A DNA stretch of 64,000 nucleotides, from positions 124,001 to 188,000 of the forward strand of contig NZ_JNYD01000015.1 of NCBI RefSeq assembly GCF_000717175.1. The letters run 5' to 3'. Each line of letters begins with the position of its first letter. The stretch's first letter is position 1. The stretch is from Pseudonocardia autotrophica (GTDB lineage: Bacteria; Actinomycetota; Actinomycetes; Mycobacteriales; Pseudonocardiaceae). The translations under genes were made by a program, and so were the position numbers. The notes below the pieces were generated by a model. The model was not told the origin of the DNA and did no database searches. It saw only the letters and a program-made list of their open reading frames with translations. Below are positions 55,059 through 63,187 of this stretch, in pieces.

Positions 55059-55119
55059 CGGCCCGGGCATCGTGGCACTGCGAGAGCGAGCCGCAGCGCC
55101 CGGACGACAGGAGATGACC

Positions 55120-56712
55120 ATGGACACGACCGACGTGGTGCTGGTGGTCGGCGCCGGCCCGGTGGGCCTCACGACCGCCTGCCAGCTGGCCCGCCAGGGC
55201 GTGCCGGTCCGCATCGTCGACGCCCTCGAGCAGCCGACCACGGAGTCGCGCGCGGTGGGCGTGCACGCCCGCAGCATGGAGATGCTCGCCGCGCTGGGCG
55301 TCCTGCCCCGGCTGGAGGCCCGCGGCCGGCGGATCGACGCCCTCGAGATCCTCGACGGCCGTACCGGCGCGACCCGCACGCGCCTCGACGTCACCGGCGT
55401 CCCCAGCCGCCACCCGTACGTCCTCGACGTCCCCCAGCCCGACACCGAGGCCGTCCTGGCCGACCGGGCCGCCGAGCTCGGCGTCGTCGTCGAGCGCGGC
55501 GTCACGCTCACCGCCCTGACCCAGGACGCCGACGGGGTCGACGTCACCCTGCGCACCCGCGACGGGGAGGAGACCGTCCGCGTCGGCTGGGTGGTCGGCG
55601 CCGACGGCGGCCACAGCTCCACCCGCACCCTCGCCGGCACGAAGCTGGAGGGCGGCTTCCACGGACAGCACTTCGCCATGGCCGACGTCGACGTGGACAC
55701 CGCGTGGGCCCCCGACACCATCCGCATGTTCGAGCACCCCGACGGCATGGGGATCCTGTTCCCGCTGGCCGGGACGCGCGCCCGGATCATGTTCTTCGTC
55801 GACGACCCGGGGTCCGGTGCCCCCGACCCCACGCTGGCCCAGATCCAGGCCCTGGCCGACGCGCGCATGGGCGGCAAGGTGACGGTGCGCGACCCGCGCT
55901 GGCTCACCTATTTCGAGGTCCACCACGCCCAGGTCCCCCGGTACCGGCTCGGGCGCGTGCTGCTCGCCGGCGACGCCGCGCACATCCACAGCCCCGCCGG
56001 CGCGCAGGGCATGAACACCGGCATCCAGGACGCCGCCAACCTGGCCTGGAAGCTCGCCCTCGTCGCCCGGCACCGGGCGGACGCCGCGCTGCTCGACAGC
56101 TACCACGACGAGCGCCACCCGGTCGGCGCCATGGTCGTCCGGACCACCACCACGCTGACGAACGTCGGCACCGCCTCGGGCCCGGAGGCCGCCGTCCGCG
56201 ACGTCGCGATGGTCGTCGTCGGCCACCTCCCCCGGATCGCCGGCACCGGCGCCGCGACGCTGGCCGAGACGACGATCGGCTACCGCGACAGCGCCCTCGC
56301 GGTGCACCGCGGCCACCACCGCCACGGGGCCGCGCGGGCGGGTGAGCACGCCCCGGACCCCGACGGCCTGCTCCGACCCGACGGCACCCCGGTGACCGTC
56401 GAGGACCTGCTCGGCCGGCCCGGCATGGTGCTGCTGGTCCGCACCGAGGACACGGCCACGGTCGACGAGCTGCGCGGCGTCCTCGGCGACCTCGGCACGG
56501 TGGTCCGCGTCGTGTCCGACGCGGGGGCGTCCGGGGAGTGCGTCGTCGACCCGGACGACGTGCTCGGCAGGGAGTACGGCCTGGGATCCGAGGGCCTCGC
56601 CCTGATCCGCCCCGACGGCTACCTCGGCCTCGTCGCGGACCCGGCCGACACCACTGCGTTGCGCGCCTACCTCGCCGACACGCTGCGCATCGGACAGCCG
56701 TCGACCGTCTGA
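55120..56712 (+). CDS. FAD-dependent aromatic monooxygenase (PheA/TfdB/MhpA type)
   Basis: 530 residues of the class A flavin hydroxylases. FAD-binding VVGAGPVGLTTACQLARQG at the N-terminus, the DG motif GADGGHSSTR near 165, and the GD motif LLAGDAAHIHSPAGAQGMN near 285. A C-terminal thioredoxin-like domain (GRPGMVLLVRTED to YLGLVAD) is as in phenol hydroxylases and polyketide-tailoring oxygenases. ACAGGAG is seven bases before ATG 55120, preferred to the ATG two codons earlier. Likely under the divergent AfsR-type protein. Substrate may be a phenol, a hydroxylated aromatic or a polyketide. Confidence 0.88.
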   Translation: MDTTDVVLVVGAGPVGLTTACQLARQGVPVRIVDALEQPTTESRAVGVHARSMEMLAALGVLPRLEARGRRIDALEILDGRTGATRTRLDVTGVPSRHPYVLDVPQPDTEAVLADRAAELGVVVERGVTLTALTQDADGVDVTLRTRDGEETVRVGWVVGADGGHSSTRTLAGTKLEGGFHGQHFAMADVDVDTAWAPDTIRMFEHPDGMGILFPLAGTRARIMFFVDDPGSGAPDPTLAQIQALADARMGGKVTVRDPRWLTYFEVHHAQVPRYRLGRVLLAGDAAHIHSPAGAQGMNTGIQDAANLAWKLALVARHRADAALLDSYHDERHPVGAMVVRTTTTLTNVGTASGPEAAVRDVAMVVVGHLPRIAGTGAATLAETTIGYRDSALAVHRGHHRHGAARAGEHAPDPDGLLRPDGTPVTVEDLLGRPGMVLLVRTEDTATVDELRGVLGDLGTVVRVVSDAGASGECVVDPDDVLGREYGLGSEGLALIRPDGYLGLVADPADTTALRAYLADTLRIGQPSTV

Positions 56713-56719
56713 CGCGGGC

Positions 56720-58321
56720 TCAGCGCGGTCCGCCCTCCTCGTCGAGGTCGGCCGTGACGACCTCGATCAACGACGGGCCGTCCGCGCTCAGTGCATCCTT
56801 CAGGGCCAGGACGAACGCGGCGCCGTCGGACACCGAGCGGGCCGGGACGCCGTAGCCCCGGGCGAGGGCGGTGAAGTCGATGCCCGGCACGTCCATGCCG
56901 GGGGTCTCGCCGGTGCCCAGCACCTCGCCGAACCAGCGCAACGCCCCGTACGTGCCGTTCTTCAGCACGAGGATCACCACTGGGATCCGGTGGCGCGCCG
57001 CGGTCCAGAGGGCGGTGATGCCGTAGTTCGCCGAGCCGTCGCCGATGACGCCGACGACCTGCCGGTCGGGCCGCCCGAGCTGGGCTCCGACCGCCGCGGG
57101 CAGCCCGAAGCCGAGCCCGCCGGACGCGGGGAACAGGTAGCTGCCCGGCTCGCGCAGGTCCATCTGGGACCAGAACGAGGCGGCGGTCGAGGTCGACTCG
57201 ACCACGTAGAGCGCGTCGTCGGGGGCGTGCTCGCGCAGCAGGGCGAAGAGCTCGTCGGGGTGCACCGAGTGCGGCGACGTGCGGGGCGCGGGGAACGGGG
57301 GCAGGGCCGGCAGCGGCGGGCGCGCGGCGACCGAGACCCCGTCGGCGAGCGCGGCCAGTGCCGGCCCGACCGGGGCGACGACGGCGTCGCCGAACGGCGC
57401 GCGGGCCGCCTCCTTCGGGTCCTCGGTGATCTGCACCAGCCGCGTGCCCTCCGGCAGGTACCGCCCGGGCAGGTACTGGTGGTAGCGGAACACCGGCGCA
57501 CCCACGACCAGCACCAGGTCGTGGCCCTCGAAGGCCGTCGAGACCTCGCGGACGGCGGCCGGCAGCACACCCCGGAACGCCGGGTGGCGCGTCGGGAACG
57601 GGCAGCGCGGCGCCGACGGGGCGATCCACACCGGGGCGCGCAACGCCTCGGCCAGCCGCACCGCGTCGGCGTTGGCGCCGGCCGCGTCGACCTGCGGGCC
57701 GAGGACCAGCAGCGGGTTCTGCGCCCGGTCGAGCAGCGCGACGAGCTCGGTGACCTGCTCCTGGCTCAGCGACGCGCCCCCGCGCACGGTCCGGCCGGGC
57801 AGGAGCTCGCTGTCGGGGTCGGCGTCGGCGGCCCAGTCGTCGTAGGGCACCGAGACATAGACCGGGCCGCGGGCCGGCAGCAGGGCGGTGTGCACCGCCT
57901 GGTCGATGGTGCGCGGGACGTCCGCGGCGCAGGCGGGCTCGCTGCTCCATTTCACCAGCGGCTGGGGCAGGGCCGTGGCGTCGACGTTGGCCAGCATGAC
58001 CTCCTGCCCGATCGTCGAGCGGACCTGCTGGCCGGCGGTCAGCACGAGCGGGCTGTGCGAGTAGACCGCGTTGGTCAGCCCGCCCATCGCGTTGCCGGAG
58101 CCGGAGGCGGCGTGCAGGTTCACGAACGCGGGGCCGCCCGTGGCGAGGGCGAACCCGTCGGCCATCGACACCACGGCGCCCTCGTGCAGCCCGAGCACGT
58201 AGGTGAAGTCCTCGGGCATGTGCGCCAGGAAGGGGAGCTCGTTGGAGCCGGGGTTGCCGAAGATCGTCGTCAGTCCCCGGGCCCGCAGGATCCGGTAGGT
58301 CACCTCGGCGACCGTGGCCAT
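56720..58321 (-). CDS. mdlC: Benzoylformate decarboxylase (ThDP-dependent)
   Basis: 533 residues, close to Pseudomonas putida MdlC (528), and recognisable along its length: IFGNPGSNELPFL with the ThDP-activating Glu of GLHEGAVV, NLHAASGSGNAMGGL with the catalytic-site His, SHSPLVLTAGQQVR, PQPLVKWSSEPA, GPVYVSVPYDDW, and the ThDP motif VGVIGDGSANYGITALWTAA ending in NGTYG. It converts benzoylformate to benzaldehyde and CO2 in the mandelate route. It converges on the flavin monooxygenase with seven bases between stops. No mandelate dehydrogenase or benzaldehyde dehydrogenase is in the window; a related 2-keto acid is possible. Confidence 0.87.
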   Translation of the reverse strand: MATVAEVTYRILRARGLTTIFGNPGSNELPFLAHMPEDFTYVLGLHEGAVVSMADGFALATGGPAFVNLHAASGSGNAMGGLTNAVYSHSPLVLTAGQQVRSTIGQEVMLANVDATALPQPLVKWSSEPACAADVPRTIDQAVHTALLPARGPVYVSVPYDDWAADADPDSELLPGRTVRGGASLSQEQVTELVALLDRAQNPLLVLGPQVDAAGANADAVRLAEALRAPVWIAPSAPRCPFPTRHPAFRGVLPAAVREVSTAFEGHDLVLVVGAPVFRYHQYLPGRYLPEGTRLVQITEDPKEAARAPFGDAVVAPVGPALAALADGVSVAARPPLPALPPFPAPRTSPHSVHPDELFALLREHAPDDALYVVESTSTAASFWSQMDLREPGSYLFPASGGLGFGLPAAVGAQLGRPDRQVVGVIGDGSANYGITALWTAARHRIPVVILVLKNGTYGALRWFGEVLGTGETPGMDVPGIDFTALARGYGVPARSVSDGAAFVLALKDALSADGPSLIEVVTADLDEEGGPR

Positions 58322-58412
58322 GTTCCGCCTGCCTCTCCGCCACCTCCGCCGGTGACGCGACCACGGTAGGAAGACGGCCTCCATGAGGCCAATGAGTCCT
58401 GGTGATGGTGAC

Positions 58413-58427
58413 ATAGGTCTGGTCTAT
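58413..58427. promoter_or_regulatory. LysR-type operator box between mdlC and a LysR stub
   Basis: ATAGGTCTGGTCTAT is a T-N11-A palindrome (ATAG-N7-CTAT), the classic LysR-family box, placed at the start of the LysR remnant and 92 bases upstream of the mdlC start. Confidence 0.5.
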
Positions 58428-58536
58428 GCGCGCAGGTCGCGGCGTGGTCGACCTGTCGTTGCTGCGCACCTTCGTCCTGCTCTTCGAGTGCGTGCCGCTG
58501 GAGGTCGGGTCGGCCGCCACCGAGCTGCCGCAGTGA
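58426..58536 (+). pseudogene. LysR-family regulator N-terminal stub
   Basis: A 36-codon frame that opens with the typical LysR N-terminus (VVDLSLLRTFVLLFEC) and then turns into unrelated sequence and a stop where the HTH should continue. It is divergent from mdlC, as a LysR regulator of that gene would be. The rest of the gene is missing, so a deletion is inferred. Confidence 0.6.
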
Positions 58537-58666
58537 TCCGCGATGTGCTGGCGCGCTGAGCCGTCCGGCGCGGACACAGGATGTTCACCGCCGACGCGTG
58601 TGTCGCTCGCGCCGCCGCGCCGCCGGCCTCCTAGGGTTCTCCTGGTCGTTCTGCTCGGGAGGTCGG

Positions 58667-58960
58667 ATGCTCAGGCGCGCACCGCTGTTCGGCGGCAAGA
58701 ATCGGGTCACCTTCAGCCTGCCCGCCCACGAGCCTGCGGGGCAGGTCAGCGTGGTGGGCGACTTCAACGCCTGGGAGCCGGGCCGCCACGAGATGGTCCG
58801 CCGGCGCAACGGGACCCGCAGCGTGTCGGTCGTGCTCCCGCCCGGCGAGCACCGCTTCCGCTATCTCGCCACGGACGGGGTCTGGCTCGACGACGACACC
58901 GCGGACTTCGTCGACGCCGGCGGCAGCTGGGTCCGCGTGCAGCCACGCGAACGTCGGTAG
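58667..58960 (+). CDS. Stand-alone CBM48/AMPK-beta-like glycogen-binding protein
   Basis: 97 residues that are almost entirely a CBM48/isoamylase N-terminal domain: VTFSLPAHEPAGQVSVVGDFNAWEPG, then VVLPPGEHRFRYLATDGVWLDDD (cores VSVVGDFNAWEPG and HRFRYLATDG). It binds alpha-glucans in larger enzymes; here no catalytic domain is attached. GGGAGG lies before ATG 58667. It converges on the glycosyltransferase gene. Confidence 0.82.
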   Translation: MLRRAPLFGGKNRVTFSLPAHEPAGQVSVVGDFNAWEPGRHEMVRRRNGTRSVSVVLPPGEHRFRYLATDGVWLDDDTADFVDAGGSWVRVQPRERR

Positions 58961-58979
58961 CCGTCCCGGCGCCGCGGAA

Positions 58980-59972
58980 TCAGGCGAGCAGGGCCGCCGC
59001 GCGGGCCGCGCCGCTGTAGACCCCGGCCCGGACGCCGTTGCGGGTGGCGCGCATCCGGGCCCGGCCCGCGGCGCCGCTCCGGTGCCAGGCCAGCAGCGCC
59101 TGGCCCCAGCGGGTGCGGGCCAGCCGGACGGTGCCGGCGGTCAGCGCGACCTCGGCCCAGCGGCCCGCGATGTCGTCGAAGCCGTCGCGGTAGGCGAAGA
59201 CCGCGGGCTGGACGTACGCGAGGCCCGAGGGCAGCCGCGTCATCATCGGCGCGTACTCGGCCAGCAAGGTGTCGAGTGCGTCGTAGCGGGCGGTGCGGTT
59301 GGAGCTGATGCTGCCGGTCCGCATCAAGCGCATGTCCACGTGGTACCGGCGAATTCCCCAGAACAGCGGGGCCGACGCCCGGGTGCCGATCCGCAGCCAC
59401 ATTTCCTGGTCCACGGCGCTCGTGAGACCCGTGTCGAACAAGCCGACCTCGTCGAAGCAGCTGCGCCGCACGAGCAGTGAACTGCCGTTGTGCGCGGGAT
59501 TGTTCTCCGCGAGGAAACGGTCCATGTCGCAGGCGCCCGCGGGCTGCCATCGCGGGCCGACCACCCGGCCGCTCTCCAGCATCACGCGGGTGTGGCAGAA
59601 GGTCGCGCCGACCCGACCGCCGACGGTCTCCATCACCTGCAGCTGACGCCGCAGGAAATCCGGGTGCCAGCGGTCGTCGCCGTCGAGGAATGCGACGAAC
59701 GGCGCGGACGTCTCGACGATGCCGAGGTTGCGCGCCGCGCCGGACCCGGCGTTGGCGGTGGAGATCACCCGGATCCGCCGGTCCCGGGCCGCACGGGCAC
59801 GGACGATCTCCGCGGTGTCGTCGGTGGATCCGTCGTCGATCACGACGTACTCGAACCGACCCTCGGTCTGCCGCCGCACGGAGTCGACGGCCTCCCCGAT
59901 CCACGGGCCGACGTCGTAGGCGGGCGTGATCACCGAAACCACCGGACCGCGTGACGGGAGCGAAGAGCTCAT
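58980..59972 (-). CDS. Glycosyltransferase family 2
   Basis: 330 residues. GT-A fold with VSVITPAYDV, VVIDDGSTDDT, the nucleotide-metal DXD as FLDGDDRWHPDF, and EMWLRIG as the acceptor-side ED-like motif. It should transfer a sugar from a nucleotide sugar to a glycan or lipid at the membrane; the C-terminal 50 residues are basic. ATG 59972 starts directly before the conserved strand. No other polysaccharide gene is near. Confidence 0.85.
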   Translation of the reverse strand: MSSSLPSRGPVVSVITPAYDVGPWIGEAVDSVRRQTEGRFEYVVIDDGSTDDTAEIVRARAARDRRIRVISTANAGSGAARNLGIVETSAPFVAFLDGDDRWHPDFLRRQLQVMETVGGRVGATFCHTRVMLESGRVVGPRWQPAGACDMDRFLAENNPAHNGSSLLVRRSCFDEVGLFDTGLTSAVDQEMWLRIGTRASAPLFWGIRRYHVDMRLMRTGSISSNRTARYDALDTLLAEYAPMMTRLPSGLAYVQPAVFAYRDGFDDIAGRWAEVALTAGTVRLARTRWGQALLAWHRSGAAGRARMRATRNGVRAGVYSGAARAAALLA

Positions 59973-60304
59973 AACGGCTCCAACGATCCGATACGTCGCG
60001 CAACGTTCCCCCGGAGGGTGGAATCGCGGCGGCGGAGAAAGGTGATCACGACACGGAGGTGAACGCCGGTCGGCGGAGAAAGGGCGCGGAATCGAATGCG
60101 CGCCGCTCGGCCCGGAGTGGGCCTGCTGGAGCAGCAGTGACTCGTTCTCCCGTAGGCCGACGGCAGCCGTACGGCCCCCTGACCGGGGTCGTCCCCCTCG
60201 CAGGATGACGCGGTCTCCTCCCCCGGCGCGCACGATCGATCGCTCGGTGGGCCGTTCCGGGGCGGTGCCGGAGGACGGCCGGTCCGACCGACTGTGGAGG
60301 CGAC
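59973..60304. other. Intergenic region with a 13-bp direct repeat
   Basis: 332 bases between the divergent glycosyltransferase and MalT-like genes. No gene is supported. CGGCGGAGAAAGG is repeated exactly at 60030-60042 and 60071-60083, 41 bases apart (four turns of the helix), which could be regulator sites. GTGGAGG ends the region as the ribosome site of the downstream gene. Confidence 0.4.
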
Positions 60305-63010
60305 GTGGCGATCGTTCCCGAGACCAAGATCTCCGTCCCCCCACTCCCGGCGGACACCGTGCGCCGGCCGCTGTTGCGCCGCGAGCTCGACGCGGTCCGC
60401 GACGTCGGACTGGTGTGCGCGCCGGCCGGGTACGGCAAGACCCTGCTGCTCGCCGAGTGGGCCGAGGCCGGGCGGCCGTCGATCGACACCGCCTGGGTGC
60501 ACCTCGACGGCGACGACGACGACCCGCGCCTGTTCTGGGGCGCCCTGCTGGCCGCCCTGGCCCGCTGCCCCACCGTGCCGGCGGGCGCGACCGTGCGCAC
60601 CGGCCCGGACGGCCGGGGCTGGGATCTGTCGGCGGCCGGCCGGCCCGAGTTCGGGGCCTCGGTCGTGGCGGCGCTCGGCGAGCTCGACCGCCCGGTCCGC
60701 CTGGTGCTCGACGACGTCCACGAGCTGAGCGCGCCCGAGGTCCTCCACGACGTCGCCCGGCTCCTGCGCCACCGCCCCGGCACGGTGCCGGTGGTCCTGG
60801 CCGGCAGGTGGGACCCACCGATCGGGCTGCAGCGCCTCCGGCCCCAGGGCCGCCTGGTCGAGCTCCGGACCGACCGCCTGCGCCTCGACCGGGACGAGGC
60901 GGAGGCGCTCCTGCGACGGGTCGGGGTCCAGCTCCACGCCGAGCAGCTCGACCGCCTGTACGGCCAGACGGACGGCTGGCCGGTCGGGCTGCGGTTCGCC
61001 GCCACGGCGCTGCAGGCGTCGTCGAACGTCGAGGGCTTCCTGACGAGGTTCTCCGGCGTCGACCGGGTGGTCGCCGACTACCTCGTCGGCGAGGTGCTCA
61101 GCGGGCTGCCCGCGTCGTCGGTCGAGCTGCTCCGCCGCACCAGCGTCTCCGACGACGTCCCGGTGGCGCTCGCCGTCGAGCTGTCCGGCCGCGAGGACGC
61201 CGGGCACGTCCTCGCCGAGCTCGAGTCCAGGTCCGCCCTGGTCCGCCGGCGCGGCCGGACGCTGGAGACGTACCGGGTGCAACCGCTGATCCGCAGCTAC
61301 CTGCGCGGCGATCTCCAGCGGCGCAGCCCGCGGATCGCCGGGGACCTGCACTCCGTGGCGGCCCGCTGGTGGCTCGGGCAGGACCACCCGGCGGCGGCCC
61401 TGGCGCACGCCGCGGTGGCCGAGGACCCGGCCCTGCTCGTCGAGGTGGTTCGCCGGGTCGCCGTCCCGCTGCTGGTCACCGGCCAGCACCGCGCGCTGCG
61501 GCGGGCGCTCCGGAGGGCGGGGGACACCGTCGTGGCCGCCGATCCGTCCTTGTCGGTGGTGGCCGCGCTGGCGGCCCACCAGTCCGGTGATCGCCCCGCC
61601 GGCGTCGCGGCCGCGCGGCAGGCCCGCCGACGGTGGCCACCGGAGCCGCCGGCGCAGCTCGCCACCCTGGGCACGATCGCGGACCGGCTCGGCGGGCTGC
61701 CCCGGATCGTGGTCCGGGAGGCCCCGCCCGGGGAGGCCGACGGCCTCCCGCTCGACGAGGCGACCGAGCTGTTGTCGCACGTCGCGGACTGTGCGGCCCG
61801 GGTGCGTGAGCGGGAGGGCCCCGCGGACGCCCGGCCCGTCCGGCGCACGCTCGACGAGCTGCTGGTCCGGGCCCGCCGGACGGGCCGGGACCACCTCCTC
61901 CTGCAGTGCCGCGCGACGGCGGCCGCGGCGGCCGCCGCGGACCGGGACGTGCACGCGATGCGCGAGCACGCCGCGCACGCCGACGCCCTCGCCGGAGCCC
62001 GCGGGTGGACGGCCTCGCCCGCGGCGCTCGACGCCCTCGCGCTGCTCGCCCACGCCACGCTCCTCGCCGCCGACCCGGGGCGCGCCCTCCACCTGGTCGT
62101 CGACGCCCTGCCCCGCGCCGAGACCGCGGAACCGCGGCTCCGGTTCGCTCTGCAGGCGCTGCAGGGCGCGGCCCTCGCCGACAGCGGTGACCGGCCCGGC
62201 GGTCTGGAGACGCTCCAGCACGCCCGGGTCGTGCTCGGGGACCACGACGCCGACCAGGTCGAGATCGCGCTCGCGGCCACGGTGGAGTTCGACATCGCGC
62301 TCCGGCTCGGGCACCACGCCGCGGCCTCCGCCGTGCAGGGCTGGCTCGCCGGGCGCTGCGGGACCGTCGGCGAGGCCGTGGTCATGCGCGCCCGGGCCGA
62401 CGTGCTGGGCGGCCGCGTCGACCAGGCCCGCGCGACCCTGCGCGGCCTCCTCGACGACGGTCCGCCGGCCGTGCTGCCGGCCACCGTGGTGGAGGCCCAC
62501 CTCCTGTGCAGCGAGCTCGCGATCCGCGCGGAGGACCGGTTCGCCGCGGCCCTGGCCCTGCGGGACGCCGTCGGGCTGGCCGAACCGCACGACCTGCTCC
62601 GGCCGTTCGTCCAGGCCCGTCCCGCGGTGCGCCGGCTGCTGGCCCAGCAGTACGGCACCCTGGAGGTCGCGCACACCCTGCCGGGCCGGGCGCTGGTGCT
62701 CGCGCCCCCGGACGGCGAGCGACTCGACGCCGCGCTCAGCGTCCGCGAGCAGGCCGTGCTCGAACTGCTGCCGTCCCTCGAGTCGCTCGAGGAGATCGCC
62801 GCCGACCTCACCGTCTCGGTCAACACGCTGAAGACGCACGTCCGGTCGATCTACGGCAAGCTCGGCGTCGGCAACCGCCGCGACGCCGTCGTCGTGGGCT
62901 ACGAGCACGGCCTGATCCATCGCACCGTCTCCCCGCCGCGGCGGGGGACGGCACGCACGGGGCGGCACGTCCCCGGCCGCGCGGGAGGAGCGACGAGGAG
63001 GACCGGATGA
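60305..63010 (+). CDS. MalT-like LuxR-family ATPase regulator
   Basis: 901 residues. The N-terminus KISVPPLPADTVRRPLL is the MalT-type opening, followed by Walker A CAPAGYGKTLLL and a Walker B LVLDDVHELSAPE. A long helical repeat region precedes the C-terminal LuxR HTH (LSVREQAVLELLPS; EIAADLTVSVNTLKTHVRSI). MalT-type proteins bind an inducer and ATP, then activate transcription. GTGGAGG precedes GTG 60305. The next gene is a second protein of the same type. Confidence 0.88.
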   Translation: MAIVPETKISVPPLPADTVRRPLLRRELDAVRDVGLVCAPAGYGKTLLLAEWAEAGRPSIDTAWVHLDGDDDDPRLFWGALLAALARCPTVPAGATVRTGPDGRGWDLSAAGRPEFGASVVAALGELDRPVRLVLDDVHELSAPEVLHDVARLLRHRPGTVPVVLAGRWDPPIGLQRLRPQGRLVELRTDRLRLDRDEAEALLRRVGVQLHAEQLDRLYGQTDGWPVGLRFAATALQASSNVEGFLTRFSGVDRVVADYLVGEVLSGLPASSVELLRRTSVSDDVPVALAVELSGREDAGHVLAELESRSALVRRRGRTLETYRVQPLIRSYLRGDLQRRSPRIAGDLHSVAARWWLGQDHPAAALAHAAVAEDPALLVEVVRRVAVPLLVTGQHRALRRALRRAGDTVVAADPSLSVVAALAAHQSGDRPAGVAAARQARRRWPPEPPAQLATLGTIADRLGGLPRIVVREAPPGEADGLPLDEATELLSHVADCAARVREREGPADARPVRRTLDELLVRARRTGRDHLLLQCRATAAAAAAADRDVHAMREHAAHADALAGARGWTASPAALDALALLAHATLLAADPGRALHLVVDALPRAETAEPRLRFALQALQGAALADSGDRPGGLETLQHARVVLGDHDADQVEIALAATVEFDIALRLGHHAAASAVQGWLAGRCGTVGEAVVMRARADVLGGRVDQARATLRGLLDDGPPAVLPATVVEAHLLCSELAIRAEDRFAAALALRDAVGLAEPHDLLRPFVQARPAVRRLLAQQYGTLEVAHTLPGRALVLAPPDGERLDAALSVREQAVLELLPSLESLEEIAADLTVSVNTLKTHVRSIYGKLGVGNRRDAVVVGYEHGLIHRTVSPPRRGTARTGRHVPGRAGGATRRTG

Positions 63011-63187
63011 GGACCGCGCCCTGCCGAGATCCACAGAAACGACACTGAGGACTTTCGCCACTTCGCCCCCGACCGTCGAGCTGCGAGGGTGCCCTGACGT
63101 GCCCGGACACCCTTCGTGGGACCGGACCCGCCCCGACGCGGACGACCGCCGTCGGCAGGGGACCGGGCAGGTGGACGCGAGGGGCGC

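Noticed and set aside
54937..56349. Very long reverse-strand open frame continuing upstream of the AfsR-type regulator
   Set aside because: It is antisense to the monooxygenase, has the composition of a GC-rich shadow frame, and the winged-helix domain begins at 54936.
63007..63048. Thirteen-codon frame overlapping the stop of the first MalT-like gene (ATGA)
   Set aside because: No helix, motif or ribosome-site support beyond the overlap; such short frames are frequent by chance.
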